Notes: generated from the sequence alone by a model not told the origin. Shown: positions 37,046 through 47,383, counted from the first letter of the stretch. The stretch is 64,000 nucleotides of DNA from Fortiea sp. LEGE XX443 (GCF_015206815.1 NZ_JADEXZ010000010.1:41277-105276), one strand, 5' to 3'. Numbers and translations are program-made.

Positions 37046-38146
37046 ATGGCGATCATCTCCTCGAAAAAACAGCCTCCAGAACCTAATGGACAGCCCAAAC
37101 AGCAAAGGGAGTCAACAAAAGCATCCTCCCAAGAGAATATTTTGCAACCGGAAGCCGCTATTGATGAACAAGGAAAGCCAGAAGAGAGTATTCGACCACA
37201 GCGATTTGCCGATTACTTAGGACAGAAAGACTTAAAAGATGTACTGGAAATTGCCATCAAAGCCGCAAAATCACGGGGTGAAGTGCTAGATCACTTGTTG
37301 TTATATGGCCCGCCAGGATTGGGTAAAACGACAATGGCAATGATTTTAGCATCGGAAATGGGGGTCAATTATAAAATTACGAGTGCGCCAGCCCTAGAAC
37401 GTCCACGGGATATTGTGGGGCTACTAGTGAACCTCAAACCCGGAGACATTCTATTTATAGATGAAATTCATCGCCTCTCAAGGATGACAGAAGAAATTCT
37501 CTATCCAGCTATGGAGGATTATCGCTTAGATATTACCATCGGCAAAGGTACAAGCGCTCGCATTAGAAGTTTGCCACTGGTAAAATTTACTTTAGTGGGA
37601 GCTACAACCCGTGTTGGTGCTTTAACTTCACCCCTACGCGATCGCTTTGGCTTAGTTCAAAAGTTACGCTTTTATGAAGTGGATGAACTTAGCAAAATTG
37701 TTCTCCGCAGTTCTCAACTACTGCAAACCAACGTTACAGAAAATGGTGCGACAGAAATCGCTCGTCGTTCACGAGGGACACCGCGAATTGCCAATCGGCT
37801 ACTTAAAAGAGTGCGTGATTATGCGGAAGTTAAAAAATTAACAGAAATCAACGAAAGCGTTGCATCTGAAGCACTCCAACTATTCCAAGTAGACCCCTGT
37901 GGCTTAGATTGGACAGATCGTAAGATGTTGAGTGTGATTATTGAGCAATTTAATGGCGGCCCCGTGGGTTTAGAAACTATCGCCGCAGCCACTGGTGAAG
38001 ATACTCAAACTATTGAAGAAGTATATGAACCTTACCTGATGCAGATTGGGTATTTAAGCCGCACACCCCGCGGACGAACCGCCACTAAAGCTGCATACAA
38101 GCATATGGGATTTACACCGCCGAATGAGCAGATGTCTTTGTTGTGA
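37046..38146 (+). CDS. ruvB: Holliday junction branch-migration helicase RuvB
   Basis: 366 residues. A low-complexity Gln/Pro/Ser-rich N-terminus (~50 residues) precedes [11 protein letters not shown]. Walker [10 protein letters not shown], Walker B FIDEIHRL, sensor 1 GATTRVG, arginine finger region PLRDRFG, and the C-terminal winged helix ending [13 protein letters not shown]. Works with RuvA and RuvC. Divergent from hisF. Confidence 0.97.
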   Translation: MAIISSKKQPPEPNGQPKQQRESTKASSQENILQPEAAIDEQGKPEESIRPQRFADYLGQKDLKDVLEIAIKAAKSRGEVLDHLLLYGPPGLGKTTMAMILASEMGVNYKITSAPALERPRDIVGLLVNLKPGDILFIDEIHRLSRMTEEILYPAMEDYRLDITIGKGTSARIRSLPLVKFTLVGATTRVGALTSPLRDRFGLVQKLRFYEVDELSKIVLRSSQLLQTNVTENGATEIARRSRGTPRIANRLLKRVRDYAEVKKLTEINESVASEALQLFQVDPCGLDWTDRKMLSVIIEQFNGGPVGLETIAAATGEDTQTIEEVYEPYLMQIGYLSRTPRGRTATKAAYKHMGFTPPNEQMSLL

Positions 38147-38322
38147 ACTCAAACTTAAAAAGGTAAAAACAAAAGAAAATATCTAGTACAGCACGGCATA
38201 AATAAAGCCACTATCTTAAAAAGGTGAAAAGCTTATACAAAATAAGCATTCTCTCTTTTTACTTTTTTTACACTTCGGTTACTTTTACCTTTTAACCTCC
38301 TCATAGACACAGGTAAATCCAG

Positions 38323-39129
38323 ATGATCAAGTTAATTAGTGTTATTCTTTGTCTGTTACTTGTGTTTGGCTGGGGTCAACCAGTCATAGCACAATCCCTA
38401 CAATCTAACTTTACGCCAGAGGAACTCCAACAAGGAGATGAGTGGGCAAATCAAGCGTTTGCAGCCACAAATCAGGGTGATTTTGCTAAGGCTGAAATGT
38501 ATTGGACAAAAATTATTGAGAAGTTTCCTACCAATGCGGGTGCATGGAGTAATCGGGGAAATTCGCGGGTGAGTCAGAATAAGTTAGAAGCCGCACTAGC
38601 AGACTACAATAAAGCCGTAGAATTGGCTCCAAATGTTACAGATCCCTATTTGAATCGAGGTACAGCATTAGAAGGTTTAGGCAAATGGTCAGATGCGATC
38701 GCAGATTATAACCGCGTCTTAGAATTAGATCCGAACGATGCAATGGCCTATAACAATCGAGGTAATGCCAAAGCAGGTTTAGGAAAATGGCCAGATGCGA
38801 TCGCAGATTATCAAAAATCCACCGAAATTACGCCAAATTTTGCCTTTGCCCGTGCTAACTACGCCCTGGCTTTATATGAAAATGGTCAAATCGACCAAGC
38901 CATCCGTGAGATGCGAAATATAGCCCGAAAATATTCTAAGTTTGCTGATATACGTGCTGCCTTAACAGCAGCTTACTGGGTAAATGGTCAAAAAGGCGAA
39001 GCCGAAAGTAACTGGGTAGCCGCCTATGGCTTGGATAACCGTTACAAAGATATTAACTGGGTGCAGAATATCCGCCGTTGGCCGCCTAGTATGGTAGCAG
39101 CTTTAGATAAGTTTTTGAAACTTCAGTAG
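38323..39129 (+). CDS. secreted TPR-repeat protein
   Basis: 268 residues. Signal peptide MIKLISVILCLLLVFGWGQ, cleavage near VIAQS. At least four TPR units follow (AGAWSNRGNSRVSQNKLEAA, DPYLNRGTALEGLGKWSDAI, AMAYNNRGNAKAGLGKWPDA, then NFAFARANYALALYENGQ). Probably a lumenal or periplasmic scaffold. Partner unknown; the gene stands alone 176 bp after ruvB. Confidence 0.85.
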   Translation: MIKLISVILCLLLVFGWGQPVIAQSLQSNFTPEELQQGDEWANQAFAATNQGDFAKAEMYWTKIIEKFPTNAGAWSNRGNSRVSQNKLEAALADYNKAVELAPNVTDPYLNRGTALEGLGKWSDAIADYNRVLELDPNDAMAYNNRGNAKAGLGKWPDAIADYQKSTEITPNFAFARANYALALYENGQIDQAIREMRNIARKYSKFADIRAALTAAYWVNGQKGEAESNWVAAYGLDNRYKDINWVQNIRRWPPSMVAALDKFLKLQ

Positions 39130-39229
39130 GTACTGTCTTAAAAACCCCGCTTTTACCTGTCTGTATCAATCTTGACCCGTTTTTTGGTATATATTACATC
39201 AACGTTGTAATTACACCAGAAACAAAAAT

Positions 39230-40507
39230 ATGACTCACTATGGGCTAATCTGTCCGTCATCAACGGGTCATCTTAACACGATGCTTCCCCTAGGAAAAGA
39301 ATTGCAGCAGCGGGGTCATCGTGTGACTTTATTTGGGTTTCTCGAAGCTGAAGCTAAAACACTGGCAGCTGGATTAGAATATTGTGCCATTGGTCAAGCT
39401 GAGTATCCGGTTGGAGCAAATGCAGAAGCCTTAGCCAAATTAGGACAACTCAGTGGACGTGCTGCATTGCAATACACAGTTGCATTACTGAGAGATAGTG
39501 CAACTACCATGCTGAGGGAAGCACCTACTGCAATCAAAAGTACGGGTGTAGAAGCACTGCTAATAGATCAAGTTACAGGAGAAGGAGGAGCGATCGCAGA
39601 TGTCTTAGGACTGCCTTATATTACTATTTGTAGCGCTGTAGTACTTAATCGGGAAGATAGTGTCCCCCCCTTCATGACTAACTGGGACTATAACCCAACT
39701 TGGTGGGCAAAGCTACGTAACAAAGTAGGTTATCAGTTGTTGGATCGCATCGGCAAACCAATCACAGAAGTTATCAATGAGTATTGTCGAGACAACAATT
39801 TACCTACATACTCTGAGCCGAATAAACGCTATTCCTCACTAGCTCAAATCAGTCAACAACCTGCGGAATTGGAATTTCCTAGACAAAATTTACCTCAGTG
39901 CTTCCATTTCACAGGGCCATATCACAGTTCAGTTGGTCGAGATGCGGCTGATTTCCCTTTTGAAAAGTTGACTGGGCAAACTTTAATTTACGCTTCAATG
40001 GGAACTATCCAAAATCGTCTGTTAGAAGTTTTTCACTCTATTGCTGAAGCTTGTAAAGATTTAGATGCTCAATTAGTAATTTCTTTGGGTGGTTCTGCAA
40101 ATCCTGAAGTTTTACAAAAACTACCCGGAAATCCTTTAGTTGTTAGTTATGCACCTCAACTCCAATTGCTCCAAAAAGCCAATCTCACCATTACCCACGC
40201 TGGCATGAATACAACTTTGGAATGCTTAACAAACGGTGTACCAATGGTTGCAATTCCTATTACTAATGATCAACCCGGTGTAGCGGCTCGTATTGCTTGG
40301 TCTGGATGTGGTGAGGCTGTACCAGTGAAGAAAGTAACTGTTTCTAAACTGCAAACAGCTATTCAAAAAGTATTGACGAATGATTCTTATCAAAAGAATG
40401 CTTTGAGATTACAAGCAGCAATTAAGACAGCAGGGGGAGTTAGCCGAGCAATTGATATTGTTGAACAAGCCGTAGCTACAGGAAAGCCTGTTTTGAGAGA
40501 AACATAG
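39230..40507 (+). CDS. UGT-like (MGT/CrtX-type) glycosyltransferase
   Basis: 425 residues, GT-B fold of family GT1. N-terminal GHLNTMLPLGKELQQRGH, and the C-terminal nucleotide-sugar box with APQLQLLQKANLTITHAGMN followed by GVPMVAIPITNDQPGVAARI. Resembles zeaxanthin glucosyltransferase CrtX and macrolide glycosyltransferases; in cyanobacteria such proteins may glycosylate carotenoids or sterol-like lipids. Acceptor not determined. Confidence 0.85.
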   Translation: MTHYGLICPSSTGHLNTMLPLGKELQQRGHRVTLFGFLEAEAKTLAAGLEYCAIGQAEYPVGANAEALAKLGQLSGRAALQYTVALLRDSATTMLREAPTAIKSTGVEALLIDQVTGEGGAIADVLGLPYITICSAVVLNREDSVPPFMTNWDYNPTWWAKLRNKVGYQLLDRIGKPITEVINEYCRDNNLPTYSEPNKRYSSLAQISQQPAELEFPRQNLPQCFHFTGPYHSSVGRDAADFPFEKLTGQTLIYASMGTIQNRLLEVFHSIAEACKDLDAQLVISLGGSANPEVLQKLPGNPLVVSYAPQLQLLQKANLTITHAGMNTTLECLTNGVPMVAIPITNDQPGVAARIAWSGCGEAVPVKKVTVSKLQTAIQKVLTNDSYQKNALRLQAAIKTAGGVSRAIDIVEQAVATGKPVLRET

Positions 40508-40558
40508 TTTAGACATCTGTAAAGATCATAAATTACATTGCACGAGACTGGGGGTTAA

Positions 40559-41110
40559 GTGAAGCTAAAGCAATATGGTATTACAATTTGGTTTACTGGT
40601 CTAAGTGGTGCCGGAAAGACCAGTATTAACCGAGTCGTAGAAAGAGAATTGCGATCGCTTGGATATCAAGTCGAAGTCCTCGATGGTGACATAGTGCGCC
40701 AAAATCTATGTAATGGTTTGGGCTTCAGCAAAGCAGACCGCGATGAAAACATCCGCCGCATTGGTTTTGTGGCTCATCTTCTGACTCGGAATAATGTGAT
40801 TGTTCTCGTTTCAGCTATCTCACCCTACCGCGAAGTTCGTGAAGAGGTACGGCAACGCATTGGTAATTTTATGGAAGTTTACGTTAATTCACCGTTGGAG
40901 ATTTGTGAGGAACGGGACGTAAAAGGCCTATACAAAAAAGCGCGAAATGGCGATATTAAGCATTTTACTGGGATTGATGACCCGTATGAGCCACCATTGA
41001 ACCCAGAAGTAGAATGCAGAACAGATAAAGAAACTATTGAAGAAAGTGCAAGTAAGGTTTTGGCAAAATTGGCAGAGCTAGGCTATATTTATTCGCTTGC
41101 TGAACAGTGA
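40559..41110 (+). CDS. cysC: adenylylsulfate (APS) kinase
   Basis: 183 residues from GTG 40559 with a GGGGGTTA site before it. P-loop GLSGAGKT (14-21), then LDGDIVRQNL, LGFSKADRDENIRRIG, and GIDDPYEPP. Phosphorylates APS to PAPS, for sulfation or assimilation. The start is confirmed by the conserved YGITIWFTGLSG beginning. No sulfotransferase or other sulfur gene is adjacent. Confidence 0.93.
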   Translation: MKLKQYGITIWFTGLSGAGKTSINRVVERELRSLGYQVEVLDGDIVRQNLCNGLGFSKADRDENIRRIGFVAHLLTRNNVIVLVSAISPYREVREEVRQRIGNFMEVYVNSPLEICEERDVKGLYKKARNGDIKHFTGIDDPYEPPLNPEVECRTDKETIEESASKVLAKLAELGYIYSLAEQ

Positions 41111-41485
41111 AACATCACAAAAAAGTTGTTATTTAAATTTAATCTATGACAGCTTGATTCAACCGCGTCAACTTAACTTATTGCCAGAGGTAGAACACAA
41201 CCATAAGCAAATTCGTCAGAAGTTGCAACCTTATTTTGATTACAATGGATACAATACTTAAGATTATGTTTTAGTTGATAAAAACTGCAAAAGACGTATA
41301 TTTTATTTTTTTAAATTGGTCATTATGACTTTAGGTACAAATATTAGACGTAAAGCCATTTACCACACAGAACAATGGAAATTTCTTGTGATACGCAGCT
41401 TTATTCCTCATAATAATACAACTTGATTTTTGCTATTTGCAGAAGGCTCTAGGTTATTGAGCCTACTTATTTATGCTGCTAATCT
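41111..41485. other. intergenic, possible relic
   Basis: A frame of about 45 codons ends at 41259-41261 (reading LLPEVEHNHKQIRQK and PYFDYNGYNT) and looks protein-like, but has no start and no recognised family. It could be the tail of a lost gene after cysC. The rest shows nothing. Confidence 0.35.
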
Positions 41486-42880
41486 TTAAACTGAATTAGC
41501 ACTAGTCTCAAAAACACTCGGTTTTCGTAAACTTTTTCCGGTCACAATCATTTTGACACCCCCAGATGGCCCCAGCAATGCACCTTTACGTGCTGGCTGT
41601 ACTGGCTGGCTATCTGCGACTTGCATCTGCAATTGTGACAACACTGTGGCTAAAACTAATTTCATTTCAAATAAAGCAAAAGCCATACCAATACAGCGGC
41701 GATTCCCACCACCAAAAGGTAAAAACTCAGTAGGAGAAAACTGACGTTCTAAAAAACGCTCTGGTTTAAACTGGTTTGATTCAGGATATAAATCTTCTCG
41801 ATGATGGGTTAAATAAATACAAGGAACCACCAAAGTTCCGGGTTCTAACTGATAACCCATAACTTCTAAGGGTGATTTAACCAATCGATTCAATGCCAAC
41901 ATCGCCACTGGATATAAACGCAGTGTTTCTGAACAAACTGCATTTAAATAAGGTAATTTAAAAATTTCATTAGCATCAGCATCTGCACCTAAATTCTCCA
42001 ATTCTTGCAGTAGTTTCTCTCGTACCTGTGGACAACGGTGAACCCAGTAAATTGCCCATGCTAGAGAAGTCGCAGTAGTTTCATGACCAGCCACCAAGAG
42101 AGTAATCAACTCATCTCGTAACTCTACATCTGTCATCGCTTGACCCTCTTCGTCCCGTGCAGCCATCATCAATGACAAAATATCAGTGCGAGATGGGTCT
42201 GGTTTGGCTTTACGTTCTTGAATCTCAGCGTAAATGATTTCGTCAACTTGCTGGCGTAAACGTAAAAACTGTCCCCAAGGACTTTTTGCGCCTAAATCCC
42301 GTTGCAATAATGGGAAGACAAATATCATTGCTGTGATAAAAGGTTGCTGGGGATTCAGAATTTTGATCAGTAGTTCCTTGAGTTTTTCGTAACGTGGCCC
42401 GTCTTGCATACCAAAGACAGCCTTTAAAATTACCTCAAAGGATATTTCTTGCATAGAAGAGATCATAGAGAAAGGCTGCCCAATTTGCCATTTAGCAGTC
42501 ACTTTCTCGGTAATATTTTGGATTAACTGACCATAAGCCAGCATCCTTTCTCCATGCAAAGGTGGTGTTAATAGCTTGCGTTGGCGCTGATGGGGTTTCC
42601 CTTCTAGTGCTAGTAAAGAATGCTGTCCCAACAAAGGAGCTTTGATACCTGCTGGCGCACCAGAATCTAAAAGTTGGGGAGGAGTTGTAAAAATCTGTCC
42701 AATTGCTTGGGGGTTGCTAATAAAAACTTGAGGAGTAAAAACAGGGCCTATTCGCAGAGTGAAAATATCACCATAGCGTTTAGCACAAGCTTCCATAAAT
42801 CCCAAAGGGTTAGCTAACCACTGATAGGTTTGTACCCAAGGATGAGTTTTGGGGCCATCAGGCAGTTTGAGATTAGACAT
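41486..42880 (-). CDS. cytochrome P450 (CYP110-like)
   Basis: 464 residues. I-helix AGHETTA, K-helix ETLRL, PERF motif (FKPERFL) and heme loop FLPFGGGNRRCIG with the axial Cys. The N-terminus is soluble type (KLPDGPKTHPWVQTYQW), typical of the CYP110 family found in Nostoc and related genera, where fatty acids and alkanes or terpenes are substrates. No ferredoxin or reductase is next to it. Confidence 0.93.
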   Translation of the reverse strand: MSNLKLPDGPKTHPWVQTYQWLANPLGFMEACAKRYGDIFTLRIGPVFTPQVFISNPQAIGQIFTTPPQLLDSGAPAGIKAPLLGQHSLLALEGKPHQRQRKLLTPPLHGERMLAYGQLIQNITEKVTAKWQIGQPFSMISSMQEISFEVILKAVFGMQDGPRYEKLKELLIKILNPQQPFITAMIFVFPLLQRDLGAKSPWGQFLRLRQQVDEIIYAEIQERKAKPDPSRTDILSLMMAARDEEGQAMTDVELRDELITLLVAGHETTATSLAWAIYWVHRCPQVREKLLQELENLGADADANEIFKLPYLNAVCSETLRLYPVAMLALNRLVKSPLEVMGYQLEPGTLVVPCIYLTHHREDLYPESNQFKPERFLERQFSPTEFLPFGGGNRRCIGMAFALFEMKLVLATVLSQLQMQVADSQPVQPARKGALLGPSGGVKMIVTGKSLRKPSVFETSANSV

Positions 42881-42987
42881 TTTACATTACCCAATAATTT
42901 AGAATCAGCGATCGATGACTGCACGTATAACTTGCTTAATCTTAGAACAATGATTCAGGCGATCGCTTTCTCGAACTATTCTCAGCC

Positions 42988-43788
42988 CTAGCAAGATCGT
43001 AATAGTTCTTCAACTTTGCTTGGATTTAACTGCTCGACATTACTCAAAACTACTGCGGCTCCAGCTTTTTGGAGTGTTTCACTATAAGATTGACTGCGTG
43101 CTGCTGTTTCCTGTACATGCGGTGGTAACACGCCAACACCAATCCAAGGGCGGTGTGGCTGTAATTCTCGCGCCTTAACTACTGTGTACATATCAGCGAC
43201 TGTATCGCCCACGTAGATAACTGCTGTGCTAGTTTTTTGTCCACGCTCTAACTTGTCAACAGTGGCAAATAATCCTGTCGGATCTGGTTTACCGGGTGCG
43301 TCTTCCATCGCAATCAAGACTGGAGACTGCAAGCCCAAACGTTTTTCTAAGATGTAATTAGCAGAACCACGAGTAGCACCGCTAAAAAATCCCCAAGCGA
43401 TCGCACCTCCACTCAGCTGCTGGAGATAGCTTGAGCTTAACAATAAAGGTTCATCACAGATATATCCTGTAAAATTTTTTGGGTCTGCTCCCCGGTAACG
43501 GTCTTGAAAGAAGGCAACAATCGTATTGTAATCTAGTTGTAGTTGTTCTCGTAGTTCTCCTTGAGACTCAAAGTAGCGGTAAATTAATTCTTGAGATGCT
43601 TCCCAGTCGTTATTCCAAATCCCTTCAGACTTGAGTTGGTCGATATCTAACGGTGTGGGACGATATGCTGAGTTTGTAAACTGCTCTACAGTATCGGCGA
43701 TCGCGCGGCGATAAGAACCGCTAACATCGCGCACAACGCCATCAATATCAAAAACGACAATTGCTCGTGCTGAAACTTGTGCAGTCAT
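42988..43788 (-). CDS. HAD-superfamily hydrolase (TIGR01548-like)
   Basis: 266 residues. Motif I VVFDIDGVVRDVSGSYRRAI (nucleophile and acid Asp), motif II GFFSGATRG, Lys in EDAPGKPDP and motif IV YVGDTVADM. The cyanobacterial subgroup has a small cap (residues ~20-120). Phosphatase of unknown substrate. 107 bp beyond the P450 gene start, in the same direction. Confidence 0.85.
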   Translation of the reverse strand: MTAQVSARAIVVFDIDGVVRDVSGSYRRAIADTVEQFTNSAYRPTPLDIDQLKSEGIWNNDWEASQELIYRYFESQGELREQLQLDYNTIVAFFQDRYRGADPKNFTGYICDEPLLLSSSYLQQLSGGAIAWGFFSGATRGSANYILEKRLGLQSPVLIAMEDAPGKPDPTGLFATVDKLERGQKTSTAVIYVGDTVADMYTVVKARELQPHRPWIGVGVLPPHVQETAARSQSYSETLQKAGAAVVLSNVEQLNPSKVEELLRSC

Positions 43789-43939
43789 AATTGCGTGGTT
43801 CAGAATTTAAGCCTTTCAGATTGTAAATGGGATAAGTATGTCATTGCTAATCACTCTTTGGTCATCCGGTGAGATATTAAGTTAAAATAAGCAATCGCAA
43901 ACTTAGTAAGTAATGCCCGGATATTTCCCGGAGGTGTGA

Positions 43940-44239
43940 TTGACCAAGTTCATTTTGAAAATTCTTTGGTTGGAAGATAACGTTGCCCTAGCAGTAGACC
44001 AAGTTGTAGGCAAAGGTACTAGTCCTTTGACTAAGTATTTTTTCTGGCCTAGAAATGATGCGTGGGAAGAGTTAAAAAAGGAACTCGAATCCAAACACTG
44101 GATTAGTGAGCTAGATCGCGTTGAATTGCTCAATAAATCAACAGAAGTGATTAACTACTGGCAAGAGGAAGGCAAAAACCGTCCAATGGCAGAAGCTCAA
44201 TTGAAGTTTCCAGAAGTTGGTTTCACAGGTAGTGCGTAG
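43940..44239 (+). CDS. 30S ribosomal protein PSRP-3/Ycf65
   Basis: 99 residues from TTG 43940; GGAGG at 43930-43934 sits five bases upstream and an in-frame TGA immediately precedes, so TTG must be the start. [18 protein letters not shown] and [18 protein letters not shown] are the signature of plastid-specific ribosomal protein 3 (Ycf65) of chloroplasts and cyanobacteria. Confidence 0.93.
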   Translation: MTKFILKILWLEDNVALAVDQVVGKGTSPLTKYFFWPRNDAWEELKKELESKHWISELDRVELLNKSTEVINYWQEEGKNRPMAEAQLKFPEVGFTGSA

Positions 44240-44618
44240 TGTTTCACAATTAGCTCTTTTGCTGTCTTACAAGCGTCCCTAGTTTGATTTTCTTGTCCCT
44301 GCTGCCACTATCAACAAGTTGTGCAACAGGGTTAACAAACAGCAACAACAGATTTTGAGTCTATATGGCTAAATTTCTACCGCTCTTTCTTTCTGAGCAA
44401 ATTGGTGTTTTCTTTCCAATTTGAAAAAAGAATGTGACAAATATACTATCTGTAGAGAAGCTTTATCGCTTCTCTACAGATGATGTATTTTGTTCATCAA
44501 CTGACTTCAGATAATTATTTAGGATAATAGATTACTTAAAAATTATTTAAAATCTATACTGATAATAAGTAATATTGCATACAATGAGGCGACTATAACT
44601 GCAAAAAAATAGCCTCAT
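44240..44618. other. intergenic with hairpin
   Basis: No coding frame. Contains the perfect hairpin at 44448-44481; the right half is AT-rich and should include the promoter of the next gene. Confidence 0.6.
44448..44481. repeat. perfect 14-bp hairpin, 6-base loop
   Basis: ATCTGTAGAGAAGC at 44448-44461 pairs exactly with GCTTCTCTACAGAT at 44468-44481. Related in sequence (TGTAGAGA core) to the inverted repeat at 4915-4943, so probably a dispersed cyanobacterial repeat rather than a terminator. Confidence 0.75.
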
Positions 44619-45407
44619 ATGTTATTGCGTTTATCTTATCAAGCTTTAATTACGCCTCTGGTCGCCTGTTTAAGTATATTAGGAGTTAGCACCCTTCAAT
44701 TGCCGCGACTACAATCACTATTAATTAACAAACAAGCCTCTTCCTTAGAAAGTTTAGAAAAAGATATCCAAGTAGAATATCTCCGCCTCAGTATATTAAA
44801 GGAATTACCTAGTTTCGGTTATGACAATTTTATTGCTAATTGGGTTTATTTAAACTTTTTACAATATTTTGGTGATGACGAAGTTCGAGAGAAAACAGGT
44901 TACAGCCTTAGCCCAGAATATTTTGACATTATTATTAAACATGACCCACGATTTTTAGGAGCTTATATAGGTCTTTCTACTAGTACTGCTATGTATGCTG
45001 CAATGCCAGAACGCTCCATAGAATTGATGAGAGAGGGTTTGCAGTCCATATCTCCCCAAGTTCCTGAAAAGTCCTATTATGTGTGGCGTTATAAAGGCAT
45101 TGATGAATTATTATTTTTAGGAGATGCTCAAGCCGCGCAAAATTCTTTCACGATGACAGCAGATTGGGCAAATAACTATTCAGACCCAGAAAGTCAACAT
45201 ATAGCTCAAAATTCTACTCAAACTGCTGAATTTATCAGTCGTAATCCTGATGGCAGATACGCTCGAATTGCTACCTGGGCAATGGTATTAAATAATGGAG
45301 TTGATGAAAAAACTCGTAAAAGAGCAATTAAAGAAATTGAGAATTTGGGAGGAAAGGTAATTAGTACTCCGGTGGGTAACAAAATTACTTTTCCTCCAAA
45401 GAATTGA
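44619..45407 (+). CDS. conserved hypothetical protein with N-terminal membrane anchor
   Basis: 262 residues. A hydrophobic segment at residues ~10-27 (LITPLVACLSILGVSTLQL) can be a signal anchor. The rest is helical, with tetratricopeptide-like pairs (FDIIIKHDPRFLGAYIGLS, ERSIELMREGLQSISPQVP, DAQAAQNSFTMTADWANNY). I do not recognise a named family. Convergent with thf1. Confidence 0.75.
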   Translation: MLLRLSYQALITPLVACLSILGVSTLQLPRLQSLLINKQASSLESLEKDIQVEYLRLSILKELPSFGYDNFIANWVYLNFLQYFGDDEVREKTGYSLSPEYFDIIIKHDPRFLGAYIGLSTSTAMYAAMPERSIELMREGLQSISPQVPEKSYYVWRYKGIDELLFLGDAQAAQNSFTMTADWANNYSDPESQHIAQNSTQTAEFISRNPDGRYARIATWAMVLNNGVDEKTRKRAIKEIENLGGKVISTPVGNKITFPPKN

Positions 45408-45428
45408 TAAACTCTTGATGACTGTCAA

Positions 45429-46136
45429 CTATTCATTAGCCGTTGGGGGAGTAACTGGTGTAGTAGATTGTTGTTGGCGTTGTTCGCGTTTTTTGCGGTC
45501 AGCTGAGAGCATATCTGCCATTACCACCAGTGCTTGCGACATTTTTTCTAGATTAGAGCGGTATAACTCCAAATCCTTGTTGAGTTTGTCGTCAGATAAA
45601 TGCAAACCAGCGGCAATAGTTTTTAGAGCCTCAGTGCGTTGCTTTTCATCCTTAACTAAATCCGGATCGGACTGTTCCAATAAGGAGAATAGACCAATAG
45701 CGAACAAGCGATTATATTTAAATTGAGGATTAGTTGCGATCGCTTGCAATTGTGCTTGCAAATCAGGATATCTACCTAAATTCTCAGTTTGGCCGAGCCA
45801 AGCAATTAAATCATGGACTGGTAAAATTTTCGCCAAAGCTTGTAACCTTTCAGCATCCTGTCTGTAGTGTTGCGGTTCTTGCTCTACAGCCTGACAGATG
45901 GCATGAAAAATTGATTCTTTGTCTCGTTCCGGTTGATAGCCTTCCATAAAGCGGTCAAAGGTTGTGACAACGCCCAAGGCATAAATTGGATTGTAACTAA
46001 AATCAACATTTACTGATAGCAGATGCATTTCTACCATCAACTCTTCTACTACCCGGCGATAGATTGTGTTGATGGGACGGGTATGTAAAGAATAGAAAGT
46101 TCGCTTTGTATCAGAGACAGTACGGACGTTATTCAC
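45429..46136 (-). CDS. thf1: Thf1/Psp29, photosystem II biogenesis and FtsH-associated protein
   Basis: 235 residues from a GTG start. NNVRTVSDTKRTFYSLHTRP and YRRVVEELMVEMHLLSVN are the Psp29/THF1 signature; a coiled coil and a Gln/Thr/Pro tail follow. In cyanobacteria it acts with FtsH proteases in photosystem II turnover and in biogenesis of thylakoid membranes. Divergent from the CpcT-like gene. Confidence 0.95.
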   Translation of the reverse strand: MNNVRTVSDTKRTFYSLHTRPINTIYRRVVEELMVEMHLLSVNVDFSYNPIYALGVVTTFDRFMEGYQPERDKESIFHAICQAVEQEPQHYRQDAERLQALAKILPVHDLIAWLGQTENLGRYPDLQAQLQAIATNPQFKYNRLFAIGLFSLLEQSDPDLVKDEKQRTEALKTIAAGLHLSDDKLNKDLELYRSNLEKMSQALVVMADMLSADRKKREQRQQQSTTPVTPPTANE

Positions 46137-46312
46137 AAAGAAAATATTAAGAATGTTAAGGGCGACGTTATTTTATTGTCTCCCTTAAAGGCTAGTTTGC
46201 CAAGTTCGGGTTTCTCATCATAATCTTTAGTTAATTTGGTAGCATAAGTGGGATCAATTTTTATTGCTCAATAACCAGCTATCAAATATTTTGGATTGTG
46301 CATCATTAAGTT

Positions 46313-46930
46313 ATGAGCTTTTTACCCCTTCTAATTACTCTAGGTAAGTACATAGCTGGTGAGTTTGATAATCGGGAACAAGCTTTAGCAGAACCTGCTT
46401 GGTATGTCCACCTACGTATGTGGCAACGACCAGTTAACTTATTCACAGAAGATAGTATTGCCCTGTTTGCTGAACAAGCTAATATTATCAACTTAGACCG
46501 CCCTTACCGACAGCGAATATTGCGGTTAATGCCAGGCAACGATTCTAATACAACCTGGCAAATTCAGTACTACATGCCTAAAAATCCAAGTGCCTTAAGT
46601 GGTGCAGGCCGTAATCCTGCTTTACTCAAGACACTGACAATCGAACAGTTAGATTTATTGCCAGGTTGTATCCTGACAGTTACCCAGCAAGAATTAGCTG
46701 CCAACAACTACAAATTTGTCGCTACTCAACCGACCGAGACTCGTTGTTGCTTTAATTATTTAGGCAACACTGTACAAGTTTCCTTGGGGTTTGAAGCCAC
46801 AGCAGAAGAATTTTACAGCCACGACAAAGGTATTGACTCGGAGACGGGAAAAGCAACTTGGGGAGCGATTTTAGGCCCTTATCGCTACACTAAACGAGAA
46901 GAGTACTCACTTGATAGTGCTGAGCGCTGA
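46313..46930 (+). CDS. chromophore lyase CpcT/CpeT-like protein
   Basis: 205 residues. Family marks: LAGxFDNRxQA-like start (IAGEFDNREQALAEPAWYVH), HLRMWQRPV, PYRQRILRL, ETRCCFNY, and DKGIDSETGKATWGAILGPYRY. Members attach phycocyanobilin to Cys-153 of phycocyanin beta or related sites, but paralogs exist whose substrate is unknown. I cannot say which subgroup this is. Confidence 0.88.
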   Translation: MSFLPLLITLGKYIAGEFDNREQALAEPAWYVHLRMWQRPVNLFTEDSIALFAEQANIINLDRPYRQRILRLMPGNDSNTTWQIQYYMPKNPSALSGAGRNPALLKTLTIEQLDLLPGCILTVTQQELAANNYKFVATQPTETRCCFNYLGNTVQVSLGFEATAEEFYSHDKGIDSETGKATWGAILGPYRYTKREEYSLDSAER

Positions 46931-46943
46931 GTGCTGAGTAAAA

Positions 46944-46975
46944 AATAATAGCCCTTGGACTTGAGCTATTTTTTC
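46944..46975. terminator. hairpin between convergent genes
   Basis: AATAGC at 46947-46952 pairs with GCTATT at 46965-46970, with A-runs before and T-runs after, giving a weak bidirectional terminator. A GTGCTGA heptamer tract overlaps the 3' end of the previous gene. Confidence 0.5.
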
Positions 46976-47014
46976 ATGCTTTGTTAGTGTATGTTTTTCG
47001 TACTCAGCACTCTA

Positions 47015-47383
47015 TTAACTAGCCATACTACGAGGAACACCTTCTAAAGCTTCCTCTTCTGTTTCAAAGATTTCAAATACTGTGTCCATCATTGTGACTT
47101 CAAACACGAGTTTGGCTTCTGGGTGTACGTTGCAGATGCGGAAACTGCCCTTGACTTTATCAGCATCACGCATACCAGCAACCAAAGACGTGAGACCAGA
47201 ACTATCAATAAAATTTACCTGACCAAGATTCACCACTACATGACGGCTGAGTTTGGAAATACATTCCTGCAACTTCAGGCGAAATTGCCAAGCTGTAGTG
47301 ATGTCTAGGCGACCGGCTGGTGTTAAAACTATGACGGTATTACCGTCCTGGGTTGTATAGGTTGTTTGTTCTATCTGTATCAC
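47015..47383 (-). CDS. STAS-domain anti-sigma factor antagonist
   Basis: 122 residues from GTG 47383, chosen because GGGG(A) lies 6 bases upstream; a GTG at 47401 would add six residues. Sequence VIVLTPAGRLDITTAW, then HVVVNLGQVNFIDSSGLTSLV with the phosphorylatable Ser, as in SpoIIAA/RsbV-like proteins. No partner kinase or phosphatase in the window. Confidence 0.88.
   Translation of the reverse strand: MIQIEQTTYTTQDGNTVIVLTPAGRLDITTAWQFRLKLQECISKLSRHVVVNLGQVNFIDSSGLTSLVAGMRDADKVKGSFRICNVHPEAKLVFEVTMMDTVFEIFETEEEALEGVPRSMAS

Noticed and set aside
41325..41426. 33-codon frame after cysC
   Set aside because: No ribosome-binding site or motif; too short to support.
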